Assembly (NCBI RefSeq): GCF_040222385.1
Contig: NZ_JAVKDF010000037.1
Location: forward strand, 95,510 to 159,509
Reading direction: 5' to 3'
From: Imperialibacter sp040222385
GTDB lineage: Bacteria > Bacteroidota > Bacteroidia > Cytophagales > Cyclobacteriaceae
Length of the DNA stretch: 64,000 nucleotides
The stretch's first letter is position 1; every line of letters starts with the position of its first letter. The notes beneath the pieces are model-generated. The model was not told the origin of the DNA. It did not search any database and saw nothing but the letters and a program-made list of their open reading frames with translations. A program made the translations under genes and the position numbers. This document shows, one piece after another, positions 35,150-46,000 of this stretch.

Positions 35150-35161
35150 TTCAGGAATGCT

Positions 35162-35848
35162 CTATATCTGTATAAAAATCCGCCAGTGCCCTTCCCGGTA
35201 AATTTCGAAGTTTAGCTCGCAGTCGAGCTGGTAGGAGTTGAAAGCGCTGGGCGCATAGAAATTAATAGTGGCATTGGTCAGCGGATACACCACCTTGGTA
35301 AAAGCCACGATAGTTTGGCTACTTTCAAACATAGGTGACTTGTCGGCCGAAGCTTGCAGCTGACTAACCCCAATCGGAAGCCCGTTTCGTTGAATCAGTA
35401 TTTCAACCTGGTTGGGGGTGTCGGCCATATGCACAAACCTTGTTCTGAGAATATTCCGCTTTTGTCCCACAGTGTAAGAAGAAACGTACTCACCAACGTA
35501 CTTGTCTTTGTCCCAGTAGCCGGTTACGATGCTATCTGGCACGCCAAGTTTTCTGATATAGAGCTCACCCTTACCATCTTTGAGGCCATTTTTGAATTCA
35601 CCCTTATAAAGGTTTCCATTCGACCAGGTGTAAGTGCCTACGCCGTCCGGGTAGCCTTTCTTGAAGCTCCCCTCATAGGTGTGAGAACCGAGTGCCTTAC
35701 CAATACCATGAGCAAGCCCTTTTTTGCATTCACCATCGTACTCAAGGGCGAGCGTTTCCATCAGTACCTCGCAGTCTTTCTGAATGGTTGGGTCCGGCCC
35801 TAAAAAAAGAAACAACCCGGCAAAAAGTAGTGTAAAAAATGTGTTCAT
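35162..35848 (-). CDS. Secreted MORN-repeat protein
   Basis: 228 aa. Signal peptide (about residues 1-18), then three MORN repeats of the form YxGxFKxGxxxGxGxxxW at about 40-105 (YDGECKKGLAHGIGKA, YEGSFKKGYPDGVGTYTW, YKGEFKNGLKDGKGELYI). A C-terminal beta domain of about 100 residues has no name known to me. Closely similar in build to the next gene; both have KDCEVL and a Cys in the first repeat, perhaps a disulfide. Role unknown. Confidence 0.88.
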   Translation of the reverse strand: MNTFFTLLFAGLFLFLGPDPTIQKDCEVLMETLALEYDGECKKGLAHGIGKALGSHTYEGSFKKGYPDGVGTYTWSNGNLYKGEFKNGLKDGKGELYIRKLGVPDSIVTGYWDKDKYVGEYVSSYTVGQKRNILRTRFVHMADTPNQVEILIQRNGLPIGVSQLQASADKSPMFESSQTIVAFTKVVYPLTNATINFYAPSAFNSYQLDCELNFEIYREGHWRIFIQI

Positions 35849-36025
35849 ATTGAGTTTAGGTTTTAGGCTACAACAGGTTGCTTTTCAAAAGCACTTACTG
35901 GAAGATACAATATAACCCAAACAGGGGGAGTAAATCTATATGAAAAGTCAATCTGGAGTCAAAGAATTCAGTTTTTTTTTTGGACAAACGCTTGTTGAAA
36001 GAGCTTGGAGAAGCTCAGTATAGTC

Positions 36026-36709
36026 TCAATAAACCTCGATTGTGATCAGCCACCTCGCTTTTTTGAATATGTCGAATTCAACATGGTATTCTAAAATGGC
36101 AGAACCAACCGGTGCCTGGCTGCGGAAGTCTAGTTTTGCACCAGTAAATGGAAAGTCCAGCTTGCGCAGCACGGTGTATTCAAATTCCGACAACGGCTTA
36201 ACCTCCTGATCACTCACCAACCTCAGCCCGTCTGCCACTACCGATTGCTTGTTCCTGGCATAAACAATCATTATTTCCGACCCGTTCTCAGTTATTTCTT
36301 CAATCATTACACTTTTGATATTGCTGGAGTGCGATTCTCTGTAGGGCAAATTTGAAGCCCCTACGAAAATATCTTTGATCCAGTATCCTGCAAGAAGGCT
36401 GTCCTTTTGACCTTCCCTTTTCATCTTCATTTCTCCATAGCCTTCTTTCACACCTTTTACAAAGTCACCCGAGAAATAGTCACCATTCTTCCAAATGTAT
36501 CGCCCCTGTCCTTCGGGCAGCCCTTTTTTGAACTCACCGATATAGGTGTCAATGCCTTTAGCAGTACCCGTTCCCTCAGCCAGCCCTTTTTTACAGTCAC
36601 CATCGTAAGTGCCCGAAATAGTTTCCAGAAGTACTTCGCAGTCTTTTACAGGTGAAATGGCTTGATCACCAAGAAACACAATTACGAGAATGATAAAGCT
36701 TTTGATCAT
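36026..36709 (-). CDS. Secreted MORN-repeat protein (paralog)
   Basis: 227 aa. Same plan as its neighbour: signal peptide, KDCEVLLET, three MORN repeats (YDGDCKKGLAEGTGTA, YIGEFKKGLPEGQGRYIW, FSGDFVKGVKEGYGEM) and a C-terminal beta domain ending WLITIEVY. The pair is a tandem duplication on the same strand, 177 bp apart and clearly diverged. Divergent from the PorE-like gene. Confidence 0.88.
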   Translation of the reverse strand: MIKSFIILVIVFLGDQAISPVKDCEVLLETISGTYDGDCKKGLAEGTGTAKGIDTYIGEFKKGLPEGQGRYIWKNGDYFSGDFVKGVKEGYGEMKMKREGQKDSLLAGYWIKDIFVGASNLPYRESHSSNIKSVMIEEITENGSEIMIVYARNKQSVVADGLRLVSDQEVKPLSEFEYTVLRKLDFPFTGAKLDFRSQAPVGSAILEYHVEFDIFKKARWLITIEVY

Positions 36710-36796
36710 GATACTTTAAATAGATGTTGAAGACAAATCTATGGCTTCTGCCGTTATGTATTCAATTTTTTATAATAGGATAATAGCTAATTTAGT

Positions 36797-38725
36797 GTGA
36801 TGATACGATTTGCTTCTCTTTTGGTGGTGATACTAATCTTCGGTGTAGCTGACATGGCTGCCCAGTCCACTTATACCACCGAAGATAAAAAAGCCATAAA
36901 ATATTATGAACAATCGGCCTTGCAGATCAGAGGCCGTGACTTCAATGGCGGTATTGAATCACTGCAAAGTGCCTTGTTGCGTGATCCCTCATTTATAGAG
37001 GCTCACCTGCGACTTGCTTCAGCCTATAAGGTGCTGCTGAGATACGATCTTGCCGAGACACAGTACCGGGAAGCGCTGGCGGTGGACTCACTTAATAAAC
37101 TAAATTTTGACACCTACTTTGCCCTTGGCCTGATGATTTACGACAATGGCGAATATAAGGAGGCTAGGAAATACCTCTCAAGGTATATTCAAACCAACCC
37201 AAACAATGCAGGGAGAGAGGGCTTGGCGATGGATCTTATCAAGAATATTGATTTTGCGCTCGACCTGATGAGTAACCCCTTGCCGTTCAATCCGGAGCCC
37301 CTGCCTGCTCCGCTCAACAAGTATGTGATGCAGTACTTTCCGGCCGTTACGGCTGATGGGAAGCAGCTTTTCTTCACTGTTCGGAAAGGTAACACAGCCA
37401 ACGACGATGAGGATATTTATGTAACGGAGCAAAATGATGAAGGCGTTTGGTCGGAACCAGAGCCCATTTCCGATCTGATTAACTCACACAGGAACGAAGG
37501 CACTAGTTCGGTTTCTGCTGATGGTCGTATGCTGATTTTCACTTCCTGCCAGGCACCTGGAGGGTTTGGGAGCTGCGATCTTTATTTTGTTCAAAAGGAA
37601 GGAGATACATGGGGCAAGCCTCAGAATATTGGCCAGCCAATCAATTCTTCCGGCTGGGAGTCGCAACCATCGCTATCGGCTGACGGTCGCACACTCTATT
37701 TTGTGAGCGACCGAAGGGGAGGGCAGGGGAAAAGAGATATTTGGGTCAGCACCCTGTCGGCTCGTGACAACTGGATGGAGCCGGTGAACCTCGGCCCCGT
37801 TATCAACACGGAAGGCGATGACCTTTCTCCCTTCATTCACGTCAACGGCCAGTCTTTGTACTTCTCCTCGTCAGGGCATAAGGGGCTTGGTAAGTACGAC
37901 TTGTTTCTGAGTGAAAAAAATGGGCTTGAGTGGTCACAGCCAAAGAACCTTGGCTACCCTATCAATACCAAGGACGATCAGGTATCGCTGGTTATCACCT
38001 CTGACGGCACCAAAGCCTATTACTCTCATGAAGTGATAGAGAATAACCGGGATTTTCAAAGCTCATTGTACACATTTGACGTGCCTGAGGAAATTCGGGT
38101 GCAAAACAAAAGTAATTTTCTCACAGGCAGGGTAATGGATATAGAGACCAAAAAGCCACTGGGAGCGTCCATTGAGATGTTCGACATCAACGATGCGTCC
38201 CTTAACTACAAAGCTACTTCCGACAAGGTGGATGGAAAATATTTTGTTGTGCTTACCGAGGGCAAGGAGTATTCTATTTACGTTACCCGCAAAGGCTATC
38301 TGTTTGAAAACCTTACATTTAACTATCTGGAAAAAAAGTCAAGGGAGCCTGAAGTCCTTGATATCTATTTGACGCCTATTAAAGCAGGAGCTACGTCGGT
38401 ACTTAAGAATATATTTTTCGATGTTGACCAATATGTGCTGAAAGAGAAATCTAAAACAGAATTGGACGAGGTGATAAAGTTTTTGAAAGACAACGAGCAG
38501 ATAAGGATGGAAATAGAAGGGCACACTGACAATACGGGCAGTACTTCTCACAACTTGGAACTGTCGACAAATAGGGCAAAATCGGTTTATGATTTTTTAG
38601 TCAAGGCGGGAATCCCAAAGGAAAGGCTTCAATACAAAGGGTACGGATCAACCAAACCCAAAGTTGACAATAGCACGGAAGAAGGAAAGCAGCTTAACAG
38701 AAGAATTGAGTTCAGAATACTTTAG
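36797..38725 (+). CDS. PorE-like TPR/PD40/CRD/OmpA envelope protein
   Basis: 642 aa with signal peptide ending near DMAAQ. Domains in order: TPR repeats (about 30-150), WD40-like PD40 repeats (about 175-430; repeated SADGRxLYFVSDRxGGxGxxDIWxS-type motifs), a carboxypeptidase regulatory-like domain (about 435-530) and an OmpA C-terminal peptidoglycan-binding domain (about 535-642, with EGHTDNTGS and NRRIEF). This is the domain order of PorE, a T9SS component. Bacteroidota carry several such proteins, so it may be a paralog. Followed 15-27 bp later by a T9SS cargo gene. Confidence 0.9.
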   Translation: MMIRFASLLVVILIFGVADMAAQSTYTTEDKKAIKYYEQSALQIRGRDFNGGIESLQSALLRDPSFIEAHLRLASAYKVLLRYDLAETQYREALAVDSLNKLNFDTYFALGLMIYDNGEYKEARKYLSRYIQTNPNNAGREGLAMDLIKNIDFALDLMSNPLPFNPEPLPAPLNKYVMQYFPAVTADGKQLFFTVRKGNTANDDEDIYVTEQNDEGVWSEPEPISDLINSHRNEGTSSVSADGRMLIFTSCQAPGGFGSCDLYFVQKEGDTWGKPQNIGQPINSSGWESQPSLSADGRTLYFVSDRRGGQGKRDIWVSTLSARDNWMEPVNLGPVINTEGDDLSPFIHVNGQSLYFSSSGHKGLGKYDLFLSEKNGLEWSQPKNLGYPINTKDDQVSLVITSDGTKAYYSHEVIENNRDFQSSLYTFDVPEEIRVQNKSNFLTGRVMDIETKKPLGASIEMFDINDASLNYKATSDKVDGKYFVVLTEGKEYSIYVTRKGYLFENLTFNYLEKKSREPEVLDIYLTPIKAGATSVLKNIFFDVDQYVLKEKSKTELDEVIKFLKDNEQIRMEIEGHTDNTGSTSHNLELSTNRAKSVYDFLVKAGIPKERLQYKGYGSTKPKVDNSTEEGKQLNRRIEFRIL

Positions 38726-38752
38726 CACATTAACCAGCACATGGGGATCCAA

Positions 38753-41700
38753 ATGAAGAGAGTTTTAACCGCAGGCCTTTGCCTTGTCGCTACGGTGGCC
38801 GTCTTTTTAAAGCAGCAGGCGCCAGTTTTAAACAAAATTCAGCCCAAGCTTAGTATCAAGCACCAAAGATTGTTGGAGAAAATCAGCGAGGAAGGGGAGG
38901 GTGAAGAAAAACAGGATGGCTATTCCAGATTTGCTGAATTCCACCGACTGTTGCGAACACCTGACGGCAAGCCTGGCCCCGAATATGATTTTAATTATAA
39001 GCTAAAGGAGCTGGAAAGGTCGACGGCAAGAATGGCCAATTTCAGAACTTTGGGGACAGTGCTGGACTGGAAGTCCAGGGGGCCTGGAAACATACCCGGC
39101 AGAACAAGGGCACTTGTTGTCATGCCAAACGATGCCACGGGCAACACCTGGCTGGCTGGGTCTGCCGGTGGCGGTGTCTGGAAAACTACAGACAGTGGCG
39201 CCAGCTGGACAAATATGACGCCCGACTTGCCCAACCTGGCTGCGGCTACGCTGGCGGTTTGCGCCACCAGTCCGGCAATTATTTATGCCGGTACGGGCGA
39301 AGGCTTTGGGAACCTCGATGGCATCGGTGGCGCCGGCATTTTTAAGTCGACCGACGGTGGAGCCAGCTGGGTGCAGTTAACTTCAACAGTTGCTGACAAT
39401 TCGTTCCGGGTGGTCAACAGGATCATTGTTGATCCAAACAACCCCAACCTGGTAATAGCCTGTGCTAATACATCAACCAACACATTCAATACAGCCACTT
39501 CCGGTATCTTCAGAAGCACTGACGGCGGAACTACATGGACGAAGGTGTACACCTCCGATGAGCCCGTTCAGCAGGTAATAGCGGCACCTGGCGATTTTTC
39601 GGTGCAGTATGCGGCCGTGCGGGCGGTAGGTGTTTTAAAATCTACGGATGCAGGTGCTACCTGGTCAGCCACATCATCCAACCTTAAGTCCTCGGGAAGA
39701 ATTGAATTGGCTGTGTCAGCAAAAAGTCCGCTAAAAGTAGCAGCCTCAGCCGAAGGAAGCCTGAGCGGAGAGGCAGGTGCCGATCTTTTCATCAGCGAAG
39801 ATGGTGGAACTAGCTGGGCTTATGTTTCCGAGAAGGACGAAAACAACTTTGACTTTCTTGAGCAGGGCGACTACGACAACGCCATCATGTTCCATCCCTT
39901 TCTCGACAATGTGGTGTACGTGGCAGGTGTCAACATCTTCAAATTCACTATCGACTCTTCCGCTCCTTCTCTTATAAAGTCGGTCGAGGCGTTCGAAAAA
40001 ACTGGTACCTCATCGTTTATCGATTTCACGCCGTTCAATGGCAACAACTTGCCCGGGCTGGAAATCGGGGACGTTGCCGCTGAGGAACTGGTGGATGTGG
40101 AAATAAGATTCGGGCCAGGCATCAACCAGCTTGCAGCCAGATTCACTGTGAACAAGCAGGGTGCAGGAGTGCCAGCAGCCCAGTACCTGTACAAAGACTA
40201 TGTGGAAGTCCCTTTTCAGGTTTGGGACGTTACCAATAACAGGCAGCTGATGGCTTCATTTCGGGACCAGCAGGAAGATGGGGAATTCACACTGATTGGA
40301 GCCAACACCGAAGGAGACGGTAGCACGCACAGCAGGGAGTACCTCTTTGTTCATCTAGTCGATTATTCAACGACAGTAGATGCTGAGATTGCAAAAAATG
40401 GTGGTCATGAGTACCAGATGGAACTCAACCTTTGGCCGGTGCTGGCTAGCGGGGGCGCCTGGAGTCCCAAGAGCCTTCCGGACTCAAAGTTGAATATCAC
40501 ATTTTCAAGCATAAGCAAGCTCAAAAAGCAAGTAACTATTGTGGCCGATGGTTATGGAGAACATACCGAATTTTCAGGGGGGAGTGTCATTAACCCCACT
40601 TCCTCCATCCATGTTGACCATCATTCATTGACAGCAGGCACAATTTCCACCTCGGACTCTACATTCAGAATAATTTCGAGTAACGATGGTGGCGTTTATC
40701 ATTCGACCGTAAGCAAAGACCCGGGTACCGCCAATGGAGATTGGACATTTTCGGGAACGGGCATGGTTACGGGGCAATTTTACGGAGTGGATAAGCGACC
40801 AGGCGTAGACCAATATATTGGAGGCCTTCAGGATAACTCGACCAACATCTCTCAGGAGGGTACCTCACCTGGCGGCAATGCGAGCTACACACGGGTGATT
40901 GGTGGCGACGGCTTCGATGCAGTCTGGAACTACGGAAATGCTGCGCAGGTAATAGGGTCTGCTCAGTTCAATACTTTTTTTAAGTCTTCCAACTTTGGCG
41001 CCCCTGGCAGCTGGATCCCTGCCGTCTCCGGTTTGCCTCAGGACGACACAGAGACTGACTTCCCCTTTTTCTCAAGGCTGGGAAACTCCAAATCTGTGCC
41101 TGAAGTACTTTTCTGTGTTGGCACAAACGGAATTTACAGGTCAACCGACTTTGGCGATAAGTGGGTGTCGGGCCAAATGGACACAGATTGGTCATACAGA
41201 GGTTCGTTCACCAACGTTGAAGTCTCTCAGGCCAACTCAATGATCGTTTGGGCAGGAGGCGCTATGTCTTCCAATCAAACCTTGCAAGTATCCACCGACA
41301 GAGGAAAAACTTTAAAAAAAGTAAACAACTACACAGGCAATGCGCAGCTCAAAGGCGTGATCACGGGCATTGCCACTCACCCAACTGAAGACAGCACGGC
41401 TTATGTGCTTTTTTCATACGCCGGGCTGCCAAAAGTGGTAAGGACAACCGACTTGGGGCAAACATGGCAGGATCTTTCTGGCTTCGAAAGTAGCACCAGT
41501 GGAGTAGCAGGATTTCCGGACGTAGCGGTGTATTCTCTTTTGGTGCTACCAAACGATCCATCAGTTATTTGGGCGGGAACAGAAATAGGTATTTTCGAAA
41601 GTGCTGACGCTGGCCAATCATGGACACGCCTGGTTGGTTTACCAGCGGTGTCAGTTTGGGAAATGAAGGTGGTGGATGATCAGGTGGTGATAGCCACCCA

Positions 41701-42817
41701 CGGAAGAGGTATTTATACAGCACAGCTTTCCAATGTTCCACAGGTTACGATGGCTCCCTTTATCCAATCGCTTGGTGTGAAGCCGTCGGGCCTTGTTAAT
41801 CTGGAGGCTCAGCTACGGTCGACTTACGACAGCACTCAGGTGCTCGTAAATAATCAGGCAACCAAAACGCTTGGCCCCAATACTGCGGGAGACACAAGTA
41901 TTGATTTTTTCATTGATGGAGAAAGTGAGATAGAGGTGGTTCTTCGCTCATTTAAATCAGGCAAAGAGTTTGTGTCCATTTCGAAGTCTGCGGTGTCGGA
42001 TCTCAGGGCTCCGTCATTGAGCTATTCCAGCACCTTTGATGACCCTTTGGCGGCAAACGACTTTACAGGCAATGGCTTTTCAGTGGCCACGCCGGTTGGT
42101 TTTTTGTCGTCGGCTATTCACTCCAGGCATTCTTATGATGAAGACACCACGTACATCTACAAACTGCTAACCCCTATCGTCATCAATGCCGAAAACCCAA
42201 CCTTCAAGTACCGTGACATAGCCATTATTGAAACCGGCGAAACAGGAACTGTGTTCGGAGACGATGAATTCTACGATTTTGTTGTAGTGGAGGGCTCTAC
42301 AGACGGAGCAAACTGGACGCCCATTGAGGATGGGTATGACGCAAGTTATAACGCAGCCTGGCTGAGCACTTACGATAACGAGGGCAAGGGCAATGAAGGG
42401 CTGTACGTGCAGCATTCTGTTAATTTGCTCGACACCTTTAACGAAGGTGACACAGTCATCTTTCGATTCAGACTTTTTTCAGATCAACTCAGTAACGCCT
42501 GGGGCTGGTCCATCGACGACCTCAAGATTCAGACAGAAAGCGACAACACCCTGACTGCCACAGGAAATAGCCTTGACACATGGAGCTTATACCCCAATCC
42601 TGCTGGTAATTTCGTCACTCTGGGGCATCCTGACAGATACAGGGGACTACTTGGTGTAACTATCCTTAACATGGGCGGACAAAAAATGCTTCAAAAGGAA
42701 ATGAATGTTATTTCAAAGAGTACAGAAGTTAACCTTACCACTTTAGAACCGGGCATTTACATCTTAATTGCCCATTTTGCCGACGGCGAAAAAAAATTCC
42801 GATTACTGAAAGAATAA
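38753..42817 (+). CDS. VPS10/sortilin-like propeller protein, T9SS cargo
   Basis: About 1354 aa; an ATG four codons upstream is possible. Sec signal at 1-20, then BNR/VPS10 beta-propeller repeats (at least eight copies of the form GxxxSTDGGxxW, e.g. GIFKSTDGGASWVQL and GIFRSTDGGTTWTKV) spread to about residue 1000. Next comes a galactose-binding or MAM-like domain (about 1070-1270). The end is a T9SS type A sorting tail (SLYPNPAGNFVTL to FRLLKE). It would be exported across the outer membrane and held at the surface. Function unknown. Confidence 0.92.
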   Translation: MKRVLTAGLCLVATVAVFLKQQAPVLNKIQPKLSIKHQRLLEKISEEGEGEEKQDGYSRFAEFHRLLRTPDGKPGPEYDFNYKLKELERSTARMANFRTLGTVLDWKSRGPGNIPGRTRALVVMPNDATGNTWLAGSAGGGVWKTTDSGASWTNMTPDLPNLAAATLAVCATSPAIIYAGTGEGFGNLDGIGGAGIFKSTDGGASWVQLTSTVADNSFRVVNRIIVDPNNPNLVIACANTSTNTFNTATSGIFRSTDGGTTWTKVYTSDEPVQQVIAAPGDFSVQYAAVRAVGVLKSTDAGATWSATSSNLKSSGRIELAVSAKSPLKVAASAEGSLSGEAGADLFISEDGGTSWAYVSEKDENNFDFLEQGDYDNAIMFHPFLDNVVYVAGVNIFKFTIDSSAPSLIKSVEAFEKTGTSSFIDFTPFNGNNLPGLEIGDVAAEELVDVEIRFGPGINQLAARFTVNKQGAGVPAAQYLYKDYVEVPFQVWDVTNNRQLMASFRDQQEDGEFTLIGANTEGDGSTHSREYLFVHLVDYSTTVDAEIAKNGGHEYQMELNLWPVLASGGAWSPKSLPDSKLNITFSSISKLKKQVTIVADGYGEHTEFSGGSVINPTSSIHVDHHSLTAGTISTSDSTFRIISSNDGGVYHSTVSKDPGTANGDWTFSGTGMVTGQFYGVDKRPGVDQYIGGLQDNSTNISQEGTSPGGNASYTRVIGGDGFDAVWNYGNAAQVIGSAQFNTFFKSSNFGAPGSWIPAVSGLPQDDTETDFPFFSRLGNSKSVPEVLFCVGTNGIYRSTDFGDKWVSGQMDTDWSYRGSFTNVEVSQANSMIVWAGGAMSSNQTLQVSTDRGKTLKKVNNYTGNAQLKGVITGIATHPTEDSTAYVLFSYAGLPKVVRTTDLGQTWQDLSGFESSTSGVAGFPDVAVYSLLVLPNDPSVIWAGTEIGIFESADAGQSWTRLVGLPAVSVWEMKVVDDQVVIATHGRGIYTAQLSNVPQVTMAPFIQSLGVKPSGLVNLEAQLRSTYDSTQVLVNNQATKTLGPNTAGDTSIDFFIDGESEIEVVLRSFKSGKEFVSISKSAVSDLRAPSLSYSSTFDDPLAANDFTGNGFSVATPVGFLSSAIHSRHSYDEDTTYIYKLLTPIVINAENPTFKYRDIAIIETGETGTVFGDDEFYDFVVVEGSTDGANWTPIEDGYDASYNAAWLSTYDNEGKGNEGLYVQHSVNLLDTFNEGDTVIFRFRLFSDQLSNAWGWSIDDLKIQTESDNTLTATGNSLDTWSLYPNPAGNFVTLGHPDRYRGLLGVTILNMGGQKMLQKEMNVISKSTEVNLTTLEPGIYILIAHFADGEKKFRLLKE

Positions 42818-42995
42818 AAATTGATTATTCCAAGTTTACTTTTCTTAACATTCTCAAAATATTGTTCGGCGACCTCCCCCAATTTGCGTGATCTCGAAAA
42901 ATTAAATTAAGCAAAACAGCATTTTATGTGGGTTTTGAAAATTTCACAACGCTTGATTTGATATAATGTGACGCCACGAAAGAATCTTAGATTTT

Positions 42996-43026
42996 TTTGA
43001 GATTTCAGTGAAAAACTTTAAGTTTG
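42996..43026 (+). promoter_or_regulatory. Promoter of the SusC/SusD operon
   Basis: TTTG at 42996-42999, a 19-base spacer and TAAGTTTG at 43019-43026 form an exact Bacteroidota promoter. Transcription would start near 43030-43035, leaving a leader of about 45 bases before the ATG at 43080. Confidence 0.75.
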
Positions 43027-43079
43027 AGTTTACTTACAATCGAAAACTATTACCTATTTCCAACTTTAAACAAAACAGT

Positions 43080-46000
43080 ATGAAGAGGATTCTACTACTA
43101 TGTTTCATGCTGGTTTCAGTCTTCGTATCCGAAGTCTGGGCCCAAGACAGGGTGGTGTCAGGAACAATCACATCTACGGATGATGGTTCTTCTCTACCCG
43201 GTGTGAACGTTGTACTTAAAGGTACAACCGTAGGTACCATCACTGACATTGATGGTAACTACAAAATTAGTGTTCCTGCAGCAGGCGGAACGCTCGTATT
43301 TTCTTTTATTGGTCTCACCACTCAGGAATCTGAAATTGGTGCAAGATCAGTTATTGATGTTGCAATGGCATCTGACGTTAAGCAATTGACTGAAGTAGTT
43401 GTAACAGCTGTGGGTATTGAGAGAGAGAAGAAGGCACTCGGTTATTCCGTAGCCAACCTTTCATCTGATCAGGTATCTCAGCGTGCTGAGCCAGATCCTC
43501 TGCGTGCTATGCAGGGAAAAATGCCAGGTGTTAACATCACAGGTGGTAACGGTGCGCCCGGTTCATCCACTAAGATCAACATTCGTGGTATTTCTTCAAT
43601 GACTGGTAACTCCCAGCCACTTTTCATTGTTGACGGTATTCCATTCGACAACAGTGTGAACGGTAATGATGATCCAGGATCAAACACAGTTACTTCTAAC
43701 CGTGCATTTGATATTGATCCAAACAACATCGAAAGTATTTCTATCCTTAAGGGTGCTGCGGCGTCGGCGCTTTATGGTTCTAGAGCGACAAACGGTGTTG
43801 TGGTAATCACAACCAAAGCAAGCAAGAAAAATACTAAGAAGGGAATGGAGATCAGCTACAATGGCTCTGTCAACTGGCAGGAGATTTCCGGTATTCCTGA
43901 CTATCAGGATGTGTATACTCAGGGTTCTAACCAGGTATACAACGGTGGTTTCATCGGTAACTGGGGTGCTCCTATGCCTGACTACGTTGATCAGATCAAC
44001 CAGCAGTATGGCACTAACTACACCAAGACTTACTCTTTGTACCCTGATGGTGCTCCTTATCCTGACGGCACAGCTAGTAACCCGATAAGCAACAGATACC
44101 CAGGCTTGTTCCCTGATTTGATGCAGGATTACACAATGCCTGATGGCTCTGTAAGAAGCGTATCCGCACCTTACAAAATAGAGCCACATGATATCATCGG
44201 TGAATTTTTCCAAACAGGCCGTGTAGTCGAGAATGGGGTAACACTTTCATCTGGTTCGGAAAAAGCTAGTATCAATACTGGCTTCTCAAGAATGAATCAG
44301 GAAGGTATCGTTCCTAATCAAACTATCGACAGAACTACTCTTTTCTTTGGTGGTAATGGTCAGCTTGATAACGGATTATTTGTTTCAGGTACAGTAAACT
44401 ATGTAAATACAAATCAGGTTTCTCCACAGTCAGGTGCCAGTGCATTCTCTGACTACTATGGTGGACAAGCGACAAACTCAATTTTTGCTCGTTTGTTTTA
44501 CCTTCCAAGAAACTTCGACTTGAATGGTCTGCCATTTGAACACCCTGTTGATGGTTCTAATATATTTTATAGAGCACTTGATAATCCACGTTGGATTGCC
44601 AAAAACAACCTCTATGAAAGTAATGTAAACCGTGTGTATGGTAACATTACCGCCGGCTACGATGTCACTGAGTGGTTCAACGTAACTTTAAAAGGTGGTG
44701 TTAATACTTACCATGATTTCAGAAGAGATTTGATAAGACCAGGTGGAATTGCCGTTCCTAACGGTGGTGTTACTACAGACGATATCTCCAACACTGAGCA
44801 GGATTATAACCTGATCATGACGTTCAGCAAGGACATCAACGAAGACCTTAGCTTCCGTGCTTTGGTAGGTATGAATGCCAACGAAAGAAAGTATTCAAGA
44901 AGAACGATTGGTGGTGCTAACGTAATCACAGCTAGCCTGTTGAAGACAAATGCAACTTCTACTCAGATTGTACTTAGAGACTTTGACAGATTGAGAAGAC
45001 TTATCGGTGTTTATTCTGATCTTTCTCTTTCTTACAAGGATTTTCTTTTCCTTAACGTGGTAGGTCGTAATGACTGGTCGTCTACACTTCCTCAGGGAGC
45101 GAACAACTATTTCTATCCAGGCGCAAGCCTTTCGTTTGTGTTGAGCGATGCGGTGACTATGCCGTCATTCATCAACTTTGCAAAGTTGCGTGTAGCACAA
45201 ACTAAAGTGGGTAGAGATGCTGACCCTTATCAGGTTAGAACTGTCTACGCATTGGGTCTGCCGATTGCTTCTCCCAGGTATTCAGGTGTTTTCAATACAG
45301 CAACTTTGGGTAACACCCTCGGAAACGCAACGCTTAAGCCAGAGTTTACAGACGAGTTTGAGGTAGGTGCCGAAGCCAGAGTTTTGAATAACATCATTGG
45401 TTTGGATGTGACATACTTCTCCAGAAGTTCTACTGACCAGATAGCCAGTGCTGCCGTTTCACGCTCAACTGGTTTTACTCAGGAGATTGTAAACATCGGA
45501 GAGTTGACTAACAAAGGTTGGGAAATCGGCCTTGACGTGACTCCTGTTAAGCTGTCCAATAGCTTTACCTGGAATTCTTACTTCGCATTCACGAAAATCA
45601 AATCTGAAATTGTTGATGCAGGCCCAAGTGGTGAAATCTTCATCGGTGGAGCAGGTTCTACTTTCGGAACGATCCATAGAAATGGTGCTCCTTACGGACA
45701 GATCTTTGGAACGAGCAATGCAAGAGACGATGAAGGCAATATTTTGATCGACAAAAACACCGGCCTTCCTTTCCCAACGCAGACTTCAGGAATCATTGGT
45801 GATCCTAACCCTGATTTCACGCTTGGTTGGACAAACACATTCTCATTCAAAGGCGTTACTTTGAAGGCGTTGATCGACTGGAAACAAGGAGGAGACTTCT
45901 ATTCCTTTACTGCAGCTTCTTTGATGCTTCGTGGTCAGCTGGCTAACTCTGTTGATCGTGAAGGTCTGAGAGTGGTACCAGGTGTTTATGGAAGCAACCA

